DNA of 37,714 bases from Rhizobium sp. Q54. Lineage in GTDB: Bacteria; Pseudomonadota; Alphaproteobacteria; SHVV01. Below the pieces are notes generated by a model. It did not search any database. It had not been told where the DNA came from and worked only from the letters and a program-made list of their open reading frames with translations. The stretch is taken from NCBI GenBank assembly GCA_945903685.1, contig CAMDOQ010000004.1:1-37714 (forward strand), given 5' to 3'. The translations under genes and the position numbers were made by a program. This document shows positions 1 to 8,619 of this stretch, piece after piece (the stretch's first letter is position 1; each line of letters begins with the position of its first letter).

Positions 1-2
1 AA

Positions 3-479
3 GGCCTGCGCGTGCCGGCGCTCGCCGTCGTCATCGGCGACGTGCGCACGCTCGATTTGGTCTACAGCCAGCGGCTCGCGCTGGCGGCGCGGCGAAGCGG
101 GGTGGCGGCCCTGATCGTCCGCCCCGGGCTCGGCGGCGCGATGGCCGAGCCGAGCGCGGCGGCCATGGCCGAGCCGAGCGCGGCGGCAACGCGATGGTGG
201 GTGCGGACGGCGCCGGCTGCGGCGGTCGAACGGCCGGCGCCGCGCGGCATCGCTTGGGATCTCGATCTCGTTCGCGCCCGCGGCGGCGGCGGCGGGCGTT
301 GGCGCGTCGCCTGGCAGGGCGAGCGCTTCGCCGTGCTCGATCGCCGCGACGATCAACCTGCAGCCAGCGAGGTAGACCATGGCCCGGATCGTTTCGGTTT
401 GGCTCCCGTCCTTCGCCACCGACCGCCGGCACCGCACGGCGAGGTCGACGCCCGCGGCTTTTCCCGCCGCACCGGCTAA
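3..479 (+). CDS. imuA: ImuA-like SOS mutagenesis protein, 3' part
   Basis: C-terminal part of an ImuA (RecA-like) accessory protein; the gene begins before the window and the codon phase starts at base 3. Visible family features are the core strand segment 'LAVVIGDV', the helix 'RLALAARRSGVAALIV', then 'TRWWVRTAP' and 'WDLDLVRARGGG', which follow the usual order at the end of ImuA. In the family, ImuA works with ImuB and DnaE2 in damage-induced mutagenesis. The gene overlaps imuB by about 100 bases, and the last 35 or so residues look like unconserved run-on over the imuB start. The stretch also holds a duplicated MAEPSAAA octapeptide. The promoter and any LexA box lie outside the window. Confidence 0.75.
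   Translation, partial: GLRVPALAVVIGDVRTLDLVYSQRLALAARRSGVAALIVRPGLGGAMAEPSAAAMAEPSAAATRWWVRTAPAAAVERPAPRGIAWDLDLVRARGGGGGRWRVAWQGERFAVLDRRDDQPAASEVDHGPDRFGLAPVLRHRPPAPHGEVDARGFSRRTG
141..188 (+). repeat. 24-bp tandem duplication inside imuA
   Basis: Two adjacent 24-bp units (141-164 and 165-188) begin ATGGCCGAGCCGAGCG and differ only at the last base. Each encodes MAEPSAAA in the imuA frame, so the duplication adds eight residues without breaking the frame. Confidence 0.9.
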
Positions 480-2139
480 GCCGTCCGCCGCTAAGCCGTT
501 CGTCGTCGTCACCGCCGATCATGGCGGGCTGCGCATCGCCGCGGTCGATGCGGCGGGCGAGGCCGCCGGTATCGTCCCCGGCATGGCGCTGGCGGACGCC
601 CGCGCGCTCTGTCCGGGCTTGGCCGTCGCGCCCGAGGATGTGGCCGGCGACCAAGCGGCGCTCCTGAAACTTGCCGCCTGGTGCGGCCGTTATACGCCCT
701 GGGTCGGTCCCGACCGCTTCGGCGACTACGCCAGCGGCCTCTTTCTCGATATCACCGGCTGCGCCCACTTGGTGGGCGGCGAAGCGGCGCTCCTCGCCGA
801 CCTCACCCGCCGGCTCGCCGGTCTCGGCATCGCGGCCCGCGCGGCCGTCGCCGACACGCCCGGCGCGGCGTGGGCGGTCGCCCGCTTCGTGCCGCCCGCG
901 GCCAACGTTCATCATCTGATCGTGCCGGCAGGGGCGACCGCGGCGGCGCTCGCTTCGCTCCCGGTCATGGGCCTGCGGATCGCACCCGAGACGGCGGCGA
1001 CGCTCGATCGCTTGGGCTTGAAGACGATCGGGACGCTGGCGCGCATTCCCCGTGCCGCACTCGCCGCGCGCTTCGGCGCCGGGCTGGTCGGCCGGCTCGA
1101 CGCTGCCTTGGGCTATGCGCGCGAGCCGATCTCGCCGCTCGAGCCGGCACCGGCGCTTCGCGCGAGCCTCGTGTTCGCCGAGCCGATCGCGCACACGGAC
1201 GGCGTCGCCCACGCGACCGAGCGGTTGCTGGCGGCGCTCATCGCCGATCTCGCGCGGGCCGCACTCGGCGCCCGCCGGTTGACGCTCGCGTTCTATCGCG
1301 CCGACGGCGAGGTGGTGTCGATCGCGATCGGCACCAGTCGGCCGACCCGCGACGTCAAGCACTTGACGCGGCTGTTCGCCGAGCGCTGGGCGCTGCTCGA
1401 TTTGGGCTTCGGCGCCGATGCCGCGGTGCTGGCAGCGACGATCGCCGAGCCGCTGCCGGCCGAGCAGATGACGTTCCGCGTCGCCCGGGGCGGCGCCGTC
1501 ACGGCGGCGACGCCAGAGGGGAGCGAGGGGAACGACGTCGAGTTGGCGGCGCTCGCCGATCGCCTCGGCAATCGCTTGGGCCTCACCAACGTCGTCCGAC
1601 CGCGCGCGGTCGCGAGCCACCTGCCCGAGCGGCGGGTGGCGTGGCAGGCGGCGGTGCGGCTCGCCGCGGCGGCGCCCGCTTCGCCGGCCGGGGTGCCATG
1701 GCCGGAGGCGCTGCCGCGGCCGCTCTGCCTGTTTCTCAAGCCCGAGCCGGTTGCCGTGGTCGCGCCGGTGCCCGACGACCCACCGGTCCTGTTCCGCTGG
1801 CGCAAGCGCGTCCATCGCATCGCCTGGGCCGAGGGCCCCGAGCGGATCGGTGCCGAGTGGTGGCGCGCGGCCGGACCGGCGCTCGCCGCCGCGCCGCTCG
1901 CGACCCGCGACTACTTCCGGGTCGAGGACGAGGACGGCCAGCGCTTCTGGCTCTATCGAAGCGGCCTCTACCGCACCGATCCGGCGCCGGTGATGGTGAT
2001 CGCGAGCCAGGACAGCGGCCCCGAAGTCCCGCATCGCGAACGGCGCGGTCCGCTCGCGTTCGCGCCGCCGCCTGCCGCTCCGCGGCCGGCCAGCCCGGCG
2101 TCGGGGCCGGCCTGGTTCCTGCACGGAATCTTCGCCTGA
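379..2139 (+). CDS. imuB: ImuB, catalytically inactive Y-family polymerase subunit
   Basis: 586-residue Y-family polymerase homologue. In this family ImuB is the clamp-binding hub that joins ImuA and the DnaE2 polymerase during lesion bypass and does not itself polymerise. The sequence agrees. The N-terminal strand 'MARIVSVWLP' lacks the Asp of the active-site 'DMDAF' motif. The second motif, normally S-x-D-E-x-x-x-D, reads 'YASGLFLDITG' (residues 117-127), so Asp-Glu are replaced by Ser-Gly. The helix-hairpin-helix region ('LGLKTIGTLARIPRAALAAR'), the 'RPLCLFLKPEPV' segment and the terminal 'WFLHGIFA' are typical ImuB signatures. The start at 379 opens with the conserved 'ARIVSVWLP', and the gene overlaps imuA. 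Confidence 0.93.
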   Translation: MARIVSVWLPSFATDRRHRTARSTPAAFPAAPAKPSAAKPFVVVTADHGGLRIAAVDAAGEAAGIVPGMALADARALCPGLAVAPEDVAGDQAALLKLAAWCGRYTPWVGPDRFGDYASGLFLDITGCAHLVGGEAALLADLTRRLAGLGIAARAAVADTPGAAWAVARFVPPAANVHHLIVPAGATAAALASLPVMGLRIAPETAATLDRLGLKTIGTLARIPRAALAARFGAGLVGRLDAALGYAREPISPLEPAPALRASLVFAEPIAHTDGVAHATERLLAALIADLARAALGARRLTLAFYRADGEVVSIAIGTSRPTRDVKHLTRLFAERWALLDLGFGADAAVLAATIAEPLPAEQMTFRVARGGAVTAATPEGSEGNDVELAALADRLGNRLGLTNVVRPRAVASHLPERRVAWQAAVRLAAAAPASPAGVPWPEALPRPLCLFLKPEPVAVVAPVPDDPPVLFRWRKRVHRIAWAEGPERIGAEWWRAAGPALAAAPLATRDYFRVEDEDGQRFWLYRSGLYRTDPAPVMVIASQDSGPEVPHRERRGPLAFAPPPAAPRPASPASGPAWFLHGIFA

Positions 2140-2152
2140 CTCGCCCAATGCC

Positions 2153-2185
2153 AGCAAAACGCCATCATGCTGCATGCATTTTGCT
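2153..2185. repeat. AT-rich inverted repeat between imuB and dnaE2
   Basis: AGCAAAA (2153-2159) is matched by TTTTGCT (2179-2185), and an inner CATGC-T-GCATG dyad lies at 2166-2176. The stretch is conspicuously AT-rich for this genome and begins 14 bases after the imuB stop. It could be a weak terminator, an attenuator or a protein-binding dyad; the sequence does not decide. Confidence 0.5.
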
Positions 2186-2210
2186 AGCTCGCGCCGACCG
2201 CATCGCGGCG

Positions 2211-2279
2211 ATGACGCCCAAGGGTGCCGAGCAGGTCGACAGCACCGACCTCATTCGTGAGGAGCGCGCCCGCCGATGA
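2211..2279 (+). CDS. possible 22-codon leader ORF upstream of dnaE2
   Basis: Short ORF (MTPKGAEQV...REERARR). Its stop overlaps the start of the next mini-ORF as ATGA at 2276-2279, and its last codons contain a strong GAGGAG ribosome-binding site (2259-2264). No family is recognised. It may be chance, but the overlap chain leading into dnaE2 suggests translational coupling. Confidence 0.25.
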   Translation: MTPKGAEQVDSTDLIREERARR

Positions 2280-2311
2280 CTCTCATCGTCGACGCCGCCG
2301 CGAGGTACTGA
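2276..2311 (+). CDS. possible 11-codon leader ORF coupled to dnaE2
   Basis: Encodes MTLIVDAAARY and stops with TGA whose last base is the A of the dnaE2 ATG (TGATG at 2309-2313). GAGGAG lies 11 bases upstream of its start. This would let ribosomes reinitiate on dnaE2, whose own ribosome-binding site (GAGGT) is weak. Confidence 0.3.
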   Translation: MTLIVDAAARY

Positions 2312-5300
2312 TGCCCTACGCCGAGCTGCAGGCGACCAGCAACTTCTCGTTTCTGCGCGGCGCCGCACACCCCGAAGAGCTGGTGGTGCAGGCCAAGGCG
2401 GCGGGCTTGGCAGCGTTGGCGCTCACCGACCGCAATACGCTCGCCGGCGTCGTCCGCGGGCACTTGGCGGCCAAGGAAGCGGGCTTGCGCTACGTGGTCG
2501 GCGCCCGGCTCGATGTGAGCGACGGCGCGAGCGCGCTCTGCTTTCCCACGGACCGCACCGCCTACGGCCGTTTGGCGCGCCTCATCACGGTGGGGCGCCG
2601 GCGCGCACCCAAAGGCAAGTGCGAGATCGTCCGCGCCGAGGCCTGGGCGCACGGCGAGGGGCAGCTCTTCGTCGTGATTCCGCCCGCGGAGGTTGCCGAC
2701 GAAGCCGCCTTCGCCGCCGAGCTCACCGCCTGGGCCGATCATTTTCCCGGCCGCGTCTACTGCGCCGCGAGCTATCTCTATCGGGGCGATGATCGCGCCC
2801 GGCTCGCGCGGCTCAAAGCGATGGCCGATGCGGCGCGCGCGCCGCTCCTCGCCACCAACGACGTCCACTACCACATCCCGGCGCGGCGCCCGCTCCAGGA
2901 CGTGCTCACCTGCATCCGCGAGCACTGCACGGTCGACGACGCAGGCTATCGCCTGTTCGCCAACGCCGAGCGCTACGTGAAGCCGCCGGCCGAGATGGCG
3001 CGGCTCTTTGCCGATTATCCCGACGCGCTCGCGCGCACGGTCGAACTCGTCGCGCGTTGCTGCTTCGCGCTCGATGAACTTCGCTACGAATATCCGGACG
3101 TGAACGAGGAAGCGGCGCGCGATCCGCAGGCCGAACTCGTGCGGCTCGCCAGGGCCGGCGCCGCCGAGCGCTACCCGGGCGGCATTCCCGACAAGGTCAA
3201 GCGGCTGCTCGACCACGAACTCGCGCTGATCGGCCAGCTCGCCTACGCGCCCTATTTCTTGACCGTCCACGACACCGTCCGCTTCGCGAAAAGCCAGGAC
3301 ATCCTCTGCCAGGGCCGCGGTTCGGCCGCCAATTCGGCGGTCTGCTATTGCCTCGGCATCACCGCGGTCGACCCCGACCGCATCGACCTCCTGTTCGAGC
3401 GGTTCATCTCGGCCGAGCGCAACGAGCCGCCCGACATCGACGTCGACTTCGAGCACGAGCGGCGCGAGGAGGTGATCCAGTACATCTACGGCAAGTACGG
3501 GCGCGAGCGCGCCGGCTTGACCGCCGTCGTCATCAGCTACCGCTGGCGGAGCGCGATCCGCGAGGTTGCCAAGGCGCTCGGGCTTTCGGCCGATATCGGC
3601 GGCGCGCTCGCCGGCTACGTCTGGGGCCAGTCGAGCAGGGGCCTCGACCTCGCCCAGGTGCGCGAACTCGGGCTCGACCCGGAAGACGCGCGGCTCTGGC
3701 TCGCGCTCCGGCTCGCCAAGGAGTTGACCGGCTTCCCGCGCCACCTGTCGCAACACCCGGGCGGCTTCGTCATGAGCCGCGGGCCCTTGTGCGAAGTGGT
3801 GCCGATCGCCAACGCGGCGATGCCCGACCGCACCATGATCGAGTGGGACAAGGACGACATCGACGCACTCGGGATCCTGAAAGTCGATGTCCTGGGCTTG
3901 GGCATGCTCACCTGCATCCGCAAGGCGTTCCATTTGATCGAGCGCCACCACGGCCGCGCGCTTACCCTCGCCAACCTCCCGCCCGAGGACCCCACCGTTT
4001 ACGACATGCTGTGCCTGGCCGATTCGGTTGGCGTGTTCCAGGTCGAGAGCCGGGCGCAGATGACGATGCTGCCGCGCTTGAAGCCGCGCTCGTTCTACGA
4101 CCTCGTGATCGAGGTCGCGATCGTCCGCCCCGGCCCGATCCAGGGCGACATGGTGCACCCCTACCTTCGCCGCCGCTCGGGCCAGGAGCCGGTCGCGTAT
4201 CCCTCGGAGGCGCTCCGGAACGTGCTTGCCAAGACCTACGGCGTGCCGCTCTTCCAGGAGCAGGCGATGCAGATCGCGATCGTCGGCGCCGGCTTCGCTC
4301 CGGCCGAGGCCGACCGCCTGCGCCGCGCCATGGCGACCTTCCGCCGCATGGGCACGATCCATACCTTCCGCGAGAAGTTCATCGCCGGCATGATCGGCAA
4401 CGGCTACGAGGAAGACTACGCGGTCCGCTGCTTCAAGCAGATCGAGGGCTTCGGCGACTACGGCTTCCCCGAATCGCACGCCGCTTCGTTCGCGCTCCTG
4501 GTCTACGTCTCGTCGTGGCTCAAGTGCCACTACCCGGCGGCGTTCGCGGCCGCGCTCCTGAACAGCCAACCGATGGGCTTCTACGCCCCGGCCCAGATCG
4601 TGCGCGATGCCCGCGATCATGGCGTTCAGGTGCGTCCGGTCGACGTCAACGCGAGCCAATGGGACTGCACGCTCGAAGCGGCGTCCTCCCACCCGGCGCT
4701 TCGCGCCGACCTCCCCCACGAGGGGGGAGGGACAGAAAAAAAAGTCGCGCCGCTCCACCAAATAGCTGTCCCCCTCCCCTTGTGGGAGGGGGTAGGGGGA
4801 GGGGTCAAGGGCAGTCCCGCCTGGCGCGCACCCGAGGATGCACGGACCGCGCTCCGCCTGGGCTTGCGCGAAGTCAAAGGCTTGGGCGAGGCCGACGCAG
4901 CGGCACTTGCGGCCGCGCGCGCTGCGCTGCCCGAAACGCGCTTCGCCGACATGCACGAACTCTGGCGGCGGAGCGGGCTCAAGCCGGCGACGTTGGCGCT
5001 CCTGGCGGATGCCGATGCGTTCGGCTCGATGGGGCTTTCGCGGCGGAAGGCGCTGTGGGCGGTCAAGGGCTTCAAGGACTCAGCCCTCCCGCTCTTCGCG
5101 GCCATGGAGTCCCTCCCCCCTCAAGGGGGGGAGGGTAGGGAGGGGGGTAAGGAGAGGGGTGAAGGGGATGCGCTCTACACGAGTTCGATCGAGCAGGGGG
5201 CCGAACCCGCAGTCGACCTCCCGGTGATGCCGATCGGCGAAGAAGTCTTGACCGACTATGCGGCGATGCGCCTTTCGCTTAAGTCGCATCCGCTCGCGCT

Positions 5301-5847
5301 GTTGCGTCCCGCCTTGGCGCGGACGAAGCACATCCCGTCGGCGACGCTGGCGGACGTCGCGCCGGGCGCGCGGGTCAAGGTCGCGGGCCTCGTCATCAGC
5401 CGCCAGCGCCCGGGCACTGCGAGCGGCGTCATCTTCATGACGCTCGAGGACGAGACCGGGGTCGCCAACGTGATCGTATGGCCGCGCATGTTCGAGAAGA
5501 ACCGCAAGACCGTGCTGCGGTCGCGGCTCCTGTCGGTGACGGGCAAGGTCGAGCGCGAGGGGCTCGTCATCCACGTCGTCGCCGACCGGATGCGGGACGA
5601 GACCGCGCGGCTTTTCGATTTAGGCGAACTCGATTCGCTGAAAGGATTCGACGTCCGCCACGCCCACGCCCAACCCGCGCCCGCGACCGGTTACGCAACG
5701 CGACCGCTGGCGACCGGCGGCAACGCCAACAACGATCACTTGAAGATGGGATTTGTGGGCGGCCCCGCCGATCAGGCCGCGACCGGGCGGCCATCCGATC
5801 CCGGTACCGTCGCCCGTCGCCTGTTCCCGTCGCGGGATTTTCACTGA
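2311..5847 (+). CDS. dnaE2: error-prone DNA polymerase III alpha subunit DnaE2
   Basis: C-family polymerase that, with ImuA and ImuB, carries out mutagenic lesion bypass. I place the start at 2311 because the protein then begins with the canonical 'MPYAELQATSNFSFLRGA' of the PHP domain; an in-frame ATG lies further upstream. Landmarks are the PHP domain (about residues 1-270), the palm segment 'NEPPDIDVDF' with the D-x-D catalytic pair (D375-D379), 'VRPGPIQGDMVHP', 'FGDYGFPESHAASFA', an OB-fold segment near residue 1023 ('VKVAGLVISRQRPGTASG') and the terminal 'PSRDFH'. At 1178 residues it is longer than usual. The extra length is mainly two in-frame GC-rich palindromic segments (about residues 791-840 and 932-960) in poorly conserved linkers. 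The reading frame stays open throughout, so the gene may still be functional. Confidence 0.95.
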   Translation: MPYAELQATSNFSFLRGAAHPEELVVQAKAAGLAALALTDRNTLAGVVRGHLAAKEAGLRYVVGARLDVSDGASALCFPTDRTAYGRLARLITVGRRRAPKGKCEIVRAEAWAHGEGQLFVVIPPAEVADEAAFAAELTAWADHFPGRVYCAASYLYRGDDRARLARLKAMADAARAPLLATNDVHYHIPARRPLQDVLTCIREHCTVDDAGYRLFANAERYVKPPAEMARLFADYPDALARTVELVARCCFALDELRYEYPDVNEEAARDPQAELVRLARAGAAERYPGGIPDKVKRLLDHELALIGQLAYAPYFLTVHDTVRFAKSQDILCQGRGSAANSAVCYCLGITAVDPDRIDLLFERFISAERNEPPDIDVDFEHERREEVIQYIYGKYGRERAGLTAVVISYRWRSAIREVAKALGLSADIGGALAGYVWGQSSRGLDLAQVRELGLDPEDARLWLALRLAKELTGFPRHLSQHPGGFVMSRGPLCEVVPIANAAMPDRTMIEWDKDDIDALGILKVDVLGLGMLTCIRKAFHLIERHHGRALTLANLPPEDPTVYDMLCLADSVGVFQVESRAQMTMLPRLKPRSFYDLVIEVAIVRPGPIQGDMVHPYLRRRSGQEPVAYPSEALRNVLAKTYGVPLFQEQAMQIAIVGAGFAPAEADRLRRAMATFRRMGTIHTFREKFIAGMIGNGYEEDYAVRCFKQIEGFGDYGFPESHAASFALLVYVSSWLKCHYPAAFAAALLNSQPMGFYAPAQIVRDARDHGVQVRPVDVNASQWDCTLEAASSHPALRADLPHEGGGTEKKVAPLHQIAVPLPLWEGVGGGVKGSPAWRAPEDARTALRLGLREVKGLGEADAAALAAARAALPETRFADMHELWRRSGLKPATLALLADADAFGSMGLSRRKALWAVKGFKDSALPLFAAMESLPPQGGEGREGGKERGEGDALYTSSIEQGAEPAVDLPVMPIGEEVLTDYAAMRLSLKSHPLALLRPALARTKHIPSATLADVAPGARVKVAGLVISRQRPGTASGVIFMTLEDETGVANVIVWPRMFEKNRKTVLRSRLLSVTGKVEREGLVIHVVADRMRDETARLFDLGELDSLKGFDVRHAHAQPAPATGYATRPLATGGNANNDHLKMGFVGGPADQAATGRPSDPGTVARRLFPSRDFH
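4684..4807. repeat. GC-rich palindromic repeat pair inserted in dnaE2
   Basis: Three stem-loops in a row: CGGCGC-TTC-GCGCCG (4694-4708), CCTCCCCC (4710-4717) with GGGGGAGG (4723-4730), and CCCCCTCCC (4770-4778) with GGGAGGGGG (4784-4792), followed by TAGGGGGAGGGG. An A8 tract (4736-4743) separates them. The block translates in frame to a non-DnaE2 segment containing 'LPHEGGGTEKK' and 'PLPLWEGVGGGVK'. This fits a dispersed palindromic element of the REP/RPE kind that landed in a linker without breaking the frame. Confidence 0.85.
5110..5159. repeat. second palindromic repeat inserted in dnaE2
   Basis: A perfect 10-bp stem CCCTCCCCCC (5111-5120) with GGGGGGAGGG (5126-5135), followed by TAGGGAGGGGGG. 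It has the same layout as the copy at 4770-4804 but is read in a different frame, giving 'SLPPQGGEGREGGKERGEG'. It sits between the conserved DnaE2 segments 'KGFKDSALPLF' and 'VMPIGEEVLTDY'. Confidence 0.85.
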
Positions 5848-5868
5848 CCCGCGCAAGCCTACGCGCGC

Positions 5869-7047
5869 CTACCGCTTGAGCTCCCGCATCGACTGGTCGA
5901 GGCCGTCGAGCGTCAAGGGATACATCCGCCCGCTCACCGTCTGGTGCATGACCTGGATCGAGGGGGTCGACTCCCAGTATTTGGGCGGCGACGGATTGAG
6001 CCAGACCGCGTGCTTATAGTGGTCGAGCAGGCGGCGCATCCACACCGATCCAGCCTCCTCGTTCCAGTGCTCGATCGAGCCACCGGGCGCGGTGATTTCG
6101 TAGGGGCTCATAGTGGCATCGCCAACGAAGATGAGCTTGTAATCGGGCCCGTAGGTGTTGATGAGGTCGCGGGTCTCGGTTCGCTCGGCGTGGCGGCGGC
6201 GGTTGTCGCGCCACAGGCCCTCGTAGACGCAATTGTGGAAGTAATAATACTCGAGGTGCTTGAATTCGGCCCGCGCCGCCGAGAAGAGCTCCTCGCAGGT
6301 GCGGGTATGGACGTTCATCGAGCCGCCGACGTCGAGGAGCAAGAGCACCTTGACCGCGTTGTGGCGCTCCGGGACGAGCTTTAGGTCGAGGTAGCCCGCG
6401 TTCTTCGCGGTCGAGCGGATCGTGTCGGGCAGGTCGAGTTCGAGCTCGGCGCCCTCGCGCGCAAATTGGCGAAGGCGTCGGAGCGCCACCTTGATGTTGC
6501 GCGTGCCCAAGACGACCGAGTCGTCCAGGTTCTTGAAGTCGCGCCGGTCCCACACTTTGACCGCGCGGCCTTCGCGGTTTTCGTCCTGGCCGATGCGGAT
6601 GCCTTCGGGGTTGTAGCCATAGGCGCCGAAGGGCGAAGTGCCGGCCGTGCCGATCCACTTCTTGCCGCCCTGGTGGCGCGCTTTCTGCTCGGCCAGGCGC
6701 TGCTTCAAGACTTCCAACAGTTTGTCGAGCCCGCCCAGCGCCTCGATCATCGCCTTTTCTTCGGGCGTCAGGAACTTCTCCGCGAGCTTCTTCAGCCACT
6801 CGGCCGGGATCTCGACCGCGAGCGGGTCGGCCGGCGCTTCGAGACCCTTGAAGCAGTGGCCGAACACGCGATCGAACTTGTCCAGGTTGCGCTCGTCCTT
6901 CACCAGGATCGCGCGCGCGAGGTAATAGAAATCGTCGACCTTGTGCTCGGCGATGCCGGCTGCCATCGCCTCCATCAGCGCGAGATACTCCTTGAGGCTC
7001 ACCGGCACCTTGGCCGCGCGGAGTTCGGTGAAGAAGTTGAGGAACAC
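5869..7047 (-). CDS. CoxE-like VWA domain protein
   Basis: 392-residue protein of the CoxE-like VWA group that pairs with a MoxR ATPase. In such pairs the ATPase and VWA protein are thought to act together as a chaperone or maturation system; the client here is unknown. The N-terminal half is helical and charged. The VWA domain starts near residue 232 with 'VKVLLLLDVGGSM'. The metal-site motif reads D-V-G-G-S (239-243) rather than the usual D-x-S-x-S, which I recall as characteristic of this subgroup. The later acidic motif is 'FVGDATMSPYE' (308-317). A GTG start at 7047 fits the gap to moxR (20 bases) and the conserved opening 'FLNFFTELR'. It is convergent with dnaE2. Confidence 0.85.
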   Translation of the reverse strand: MFLNFFTELRAAKVPVSLKEYLALMEAMAAGIAEHKVDDFYYLARAILVKDERNLDKFDRVFGHCFKGLEAPADPLAVEIPAEWLKKLAEKFLTPEEKAMIEALGGLDKLLEVLKQRLAEQKARHQGGKKWIGTAGTSPFGAYGYNPEGIRIGQDENREGRAVKVWDRRDFKNLDDSVVLGTRNIKVALRRLRQFAREGAELELDLPDTIRSTAKNAGYLDLKLVPERHNAVKVLLLLDVGGSMNVHTRTCEELFSAARAEFKHLEYYYFHNCVYEGLWRDNRRRHAERTETRDLINTYGPDYKLIFVGDATMSPYEITAPGGSIEHWNEEAGSVWMRRLLDHYKHAVWLNPSPPKYWESTPSIQVMHQTVSGRMYPLTLDGLDQSMRELKR

Positions 7048-7067
7048 GGGGGGCCGCGCTCCGCCGA

Positions 7068-7913
<846 letters not shown>

Positions 7914-7968
7914 TCTCGACCCGCACTATGACCGCATGAACGAAAGCCCAACTTAGGGGGTCGGGACG

Positions 7969-8589
7969 ATGCGATCAACCGCGCGTCCCGCGGCGGACGG
8001 CGTCCGCGATCTTGCGGCGCTGCTCGGGGCGATTCGCGCCTGCCGGCTCTGCGAGGCGCACCTGCCGCTCGGGCCCAGACCGACACTGGTCGCCGCCGCC
8101 AGCGCCCACATCCTGATCGCGGGCCAGGCGCCGGGCACCAAGGTCCATGCGACCGGGATCCCGTGGAACGACGCGAGCGGCGATCGCCTACGCCAGTGGC
8201 TCGGGCTCGACCGCGCGGCGTTCTACGATGCGCGCCGGATCGCGATCGTGCCGATGGGTTTCTGCTATCCGGGCAAGAACGCGAGCGGCGATCTGCCGCC
8301 GCGGCCCGAGTGTGCCGCGACCTGGCACGGTCCGCTGCTTGCCGAACTCGCCAAGGTCGAGCTGATCGTCGCGGTCGGGAGCTACGCCCACGCCTATCAC
8401 CTGGGACGAAAACGCAAGGCGACCTTGACCGCGACCGTGCGCGCATGGCGGGCGTTCCGGCCCAGGGTCGTGCCGATCCCGCACCCGTCGTGGCACAACA
8501 ACCGCTGGCTCAAAGACAACCCGTGGTTCGAGGCGGAGACGATTCCGTATCTACGCGCCCGAGTCGCGCGGCTGATCGCGGCGGAGTAA
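7969..8589 (+). CDS. uracil-DNA glycosylase family protein
   Basis: 206-residue member of the uracil-DNA glycosylase superfamily, predicted to excise uracil or a related damaged base. Motif 1 is GQAPG (52-56), followed by 'GIPWNDASGDRLR' (63-75). Motif 2 is 'HPSWHNNRW' (172-180). Four cysteines (C25, C28, C99, C115) have spacing reminiscent of the 4Fe-4S ligands of family 4/5 enzymes, so a cluster is possible. AGGGGG (7955-7960) lies eight bases before the ATG. The gene is divergent from moxR across 55 bases. An imperfect GAAC-N7-CAAC at 7938-7952 resembles a degenerate alphaproteobacterial SOS box. Confidence 0.85.
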   Translation: MRSTARPAADGVRDLAALLGAIRACRLCEAHLPLGPRPTLVAAASAHILIAGQAPGTKVHATGIPWNDASGDRLRQWLGLDRAAFYDARRIAIVPMGFCYPGKNASGDLPPRPECAATWHGPLLAELAKVELIVAVGSYAHAYHLGRKRKATLTATVRAWRAFRPRVVPIPHPSWHNNRWLKDNPWFEAETIPYLRARVARLIAAE

Positions 8590-8619
8590 CGTTCGCCCGA
8601 TCGAATCCCCGGGGGAGCC

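Noticed and set aside
31-2175. Long antisense open frame opposite imuA/imuB
   Set aside because: Arg-, Gly- and Ala-rich translation with no motifs; a shadow of high-GC coding bias in the imuB frame.
2224-2310. Upstream in-frame start for dnaE2 (29 extra residues)
   Set aside because: The extension is basic and unlike any DnaE2 N-terminus; the canonical 'PYAELQATSNFSFLRGA' begins at 2311.
2251-4956. About 900-codon open frame antisense to dnaE2
   Set aside because: No recognisable domain; mirrors the strong codon bias of dnaE2, which has clear family motifs.
3348-5138. Open frame on the same strand as dnaE2 in another frame
   Set aside because: Extreme Arg/Pro composition typical of an out-of-frame reading.
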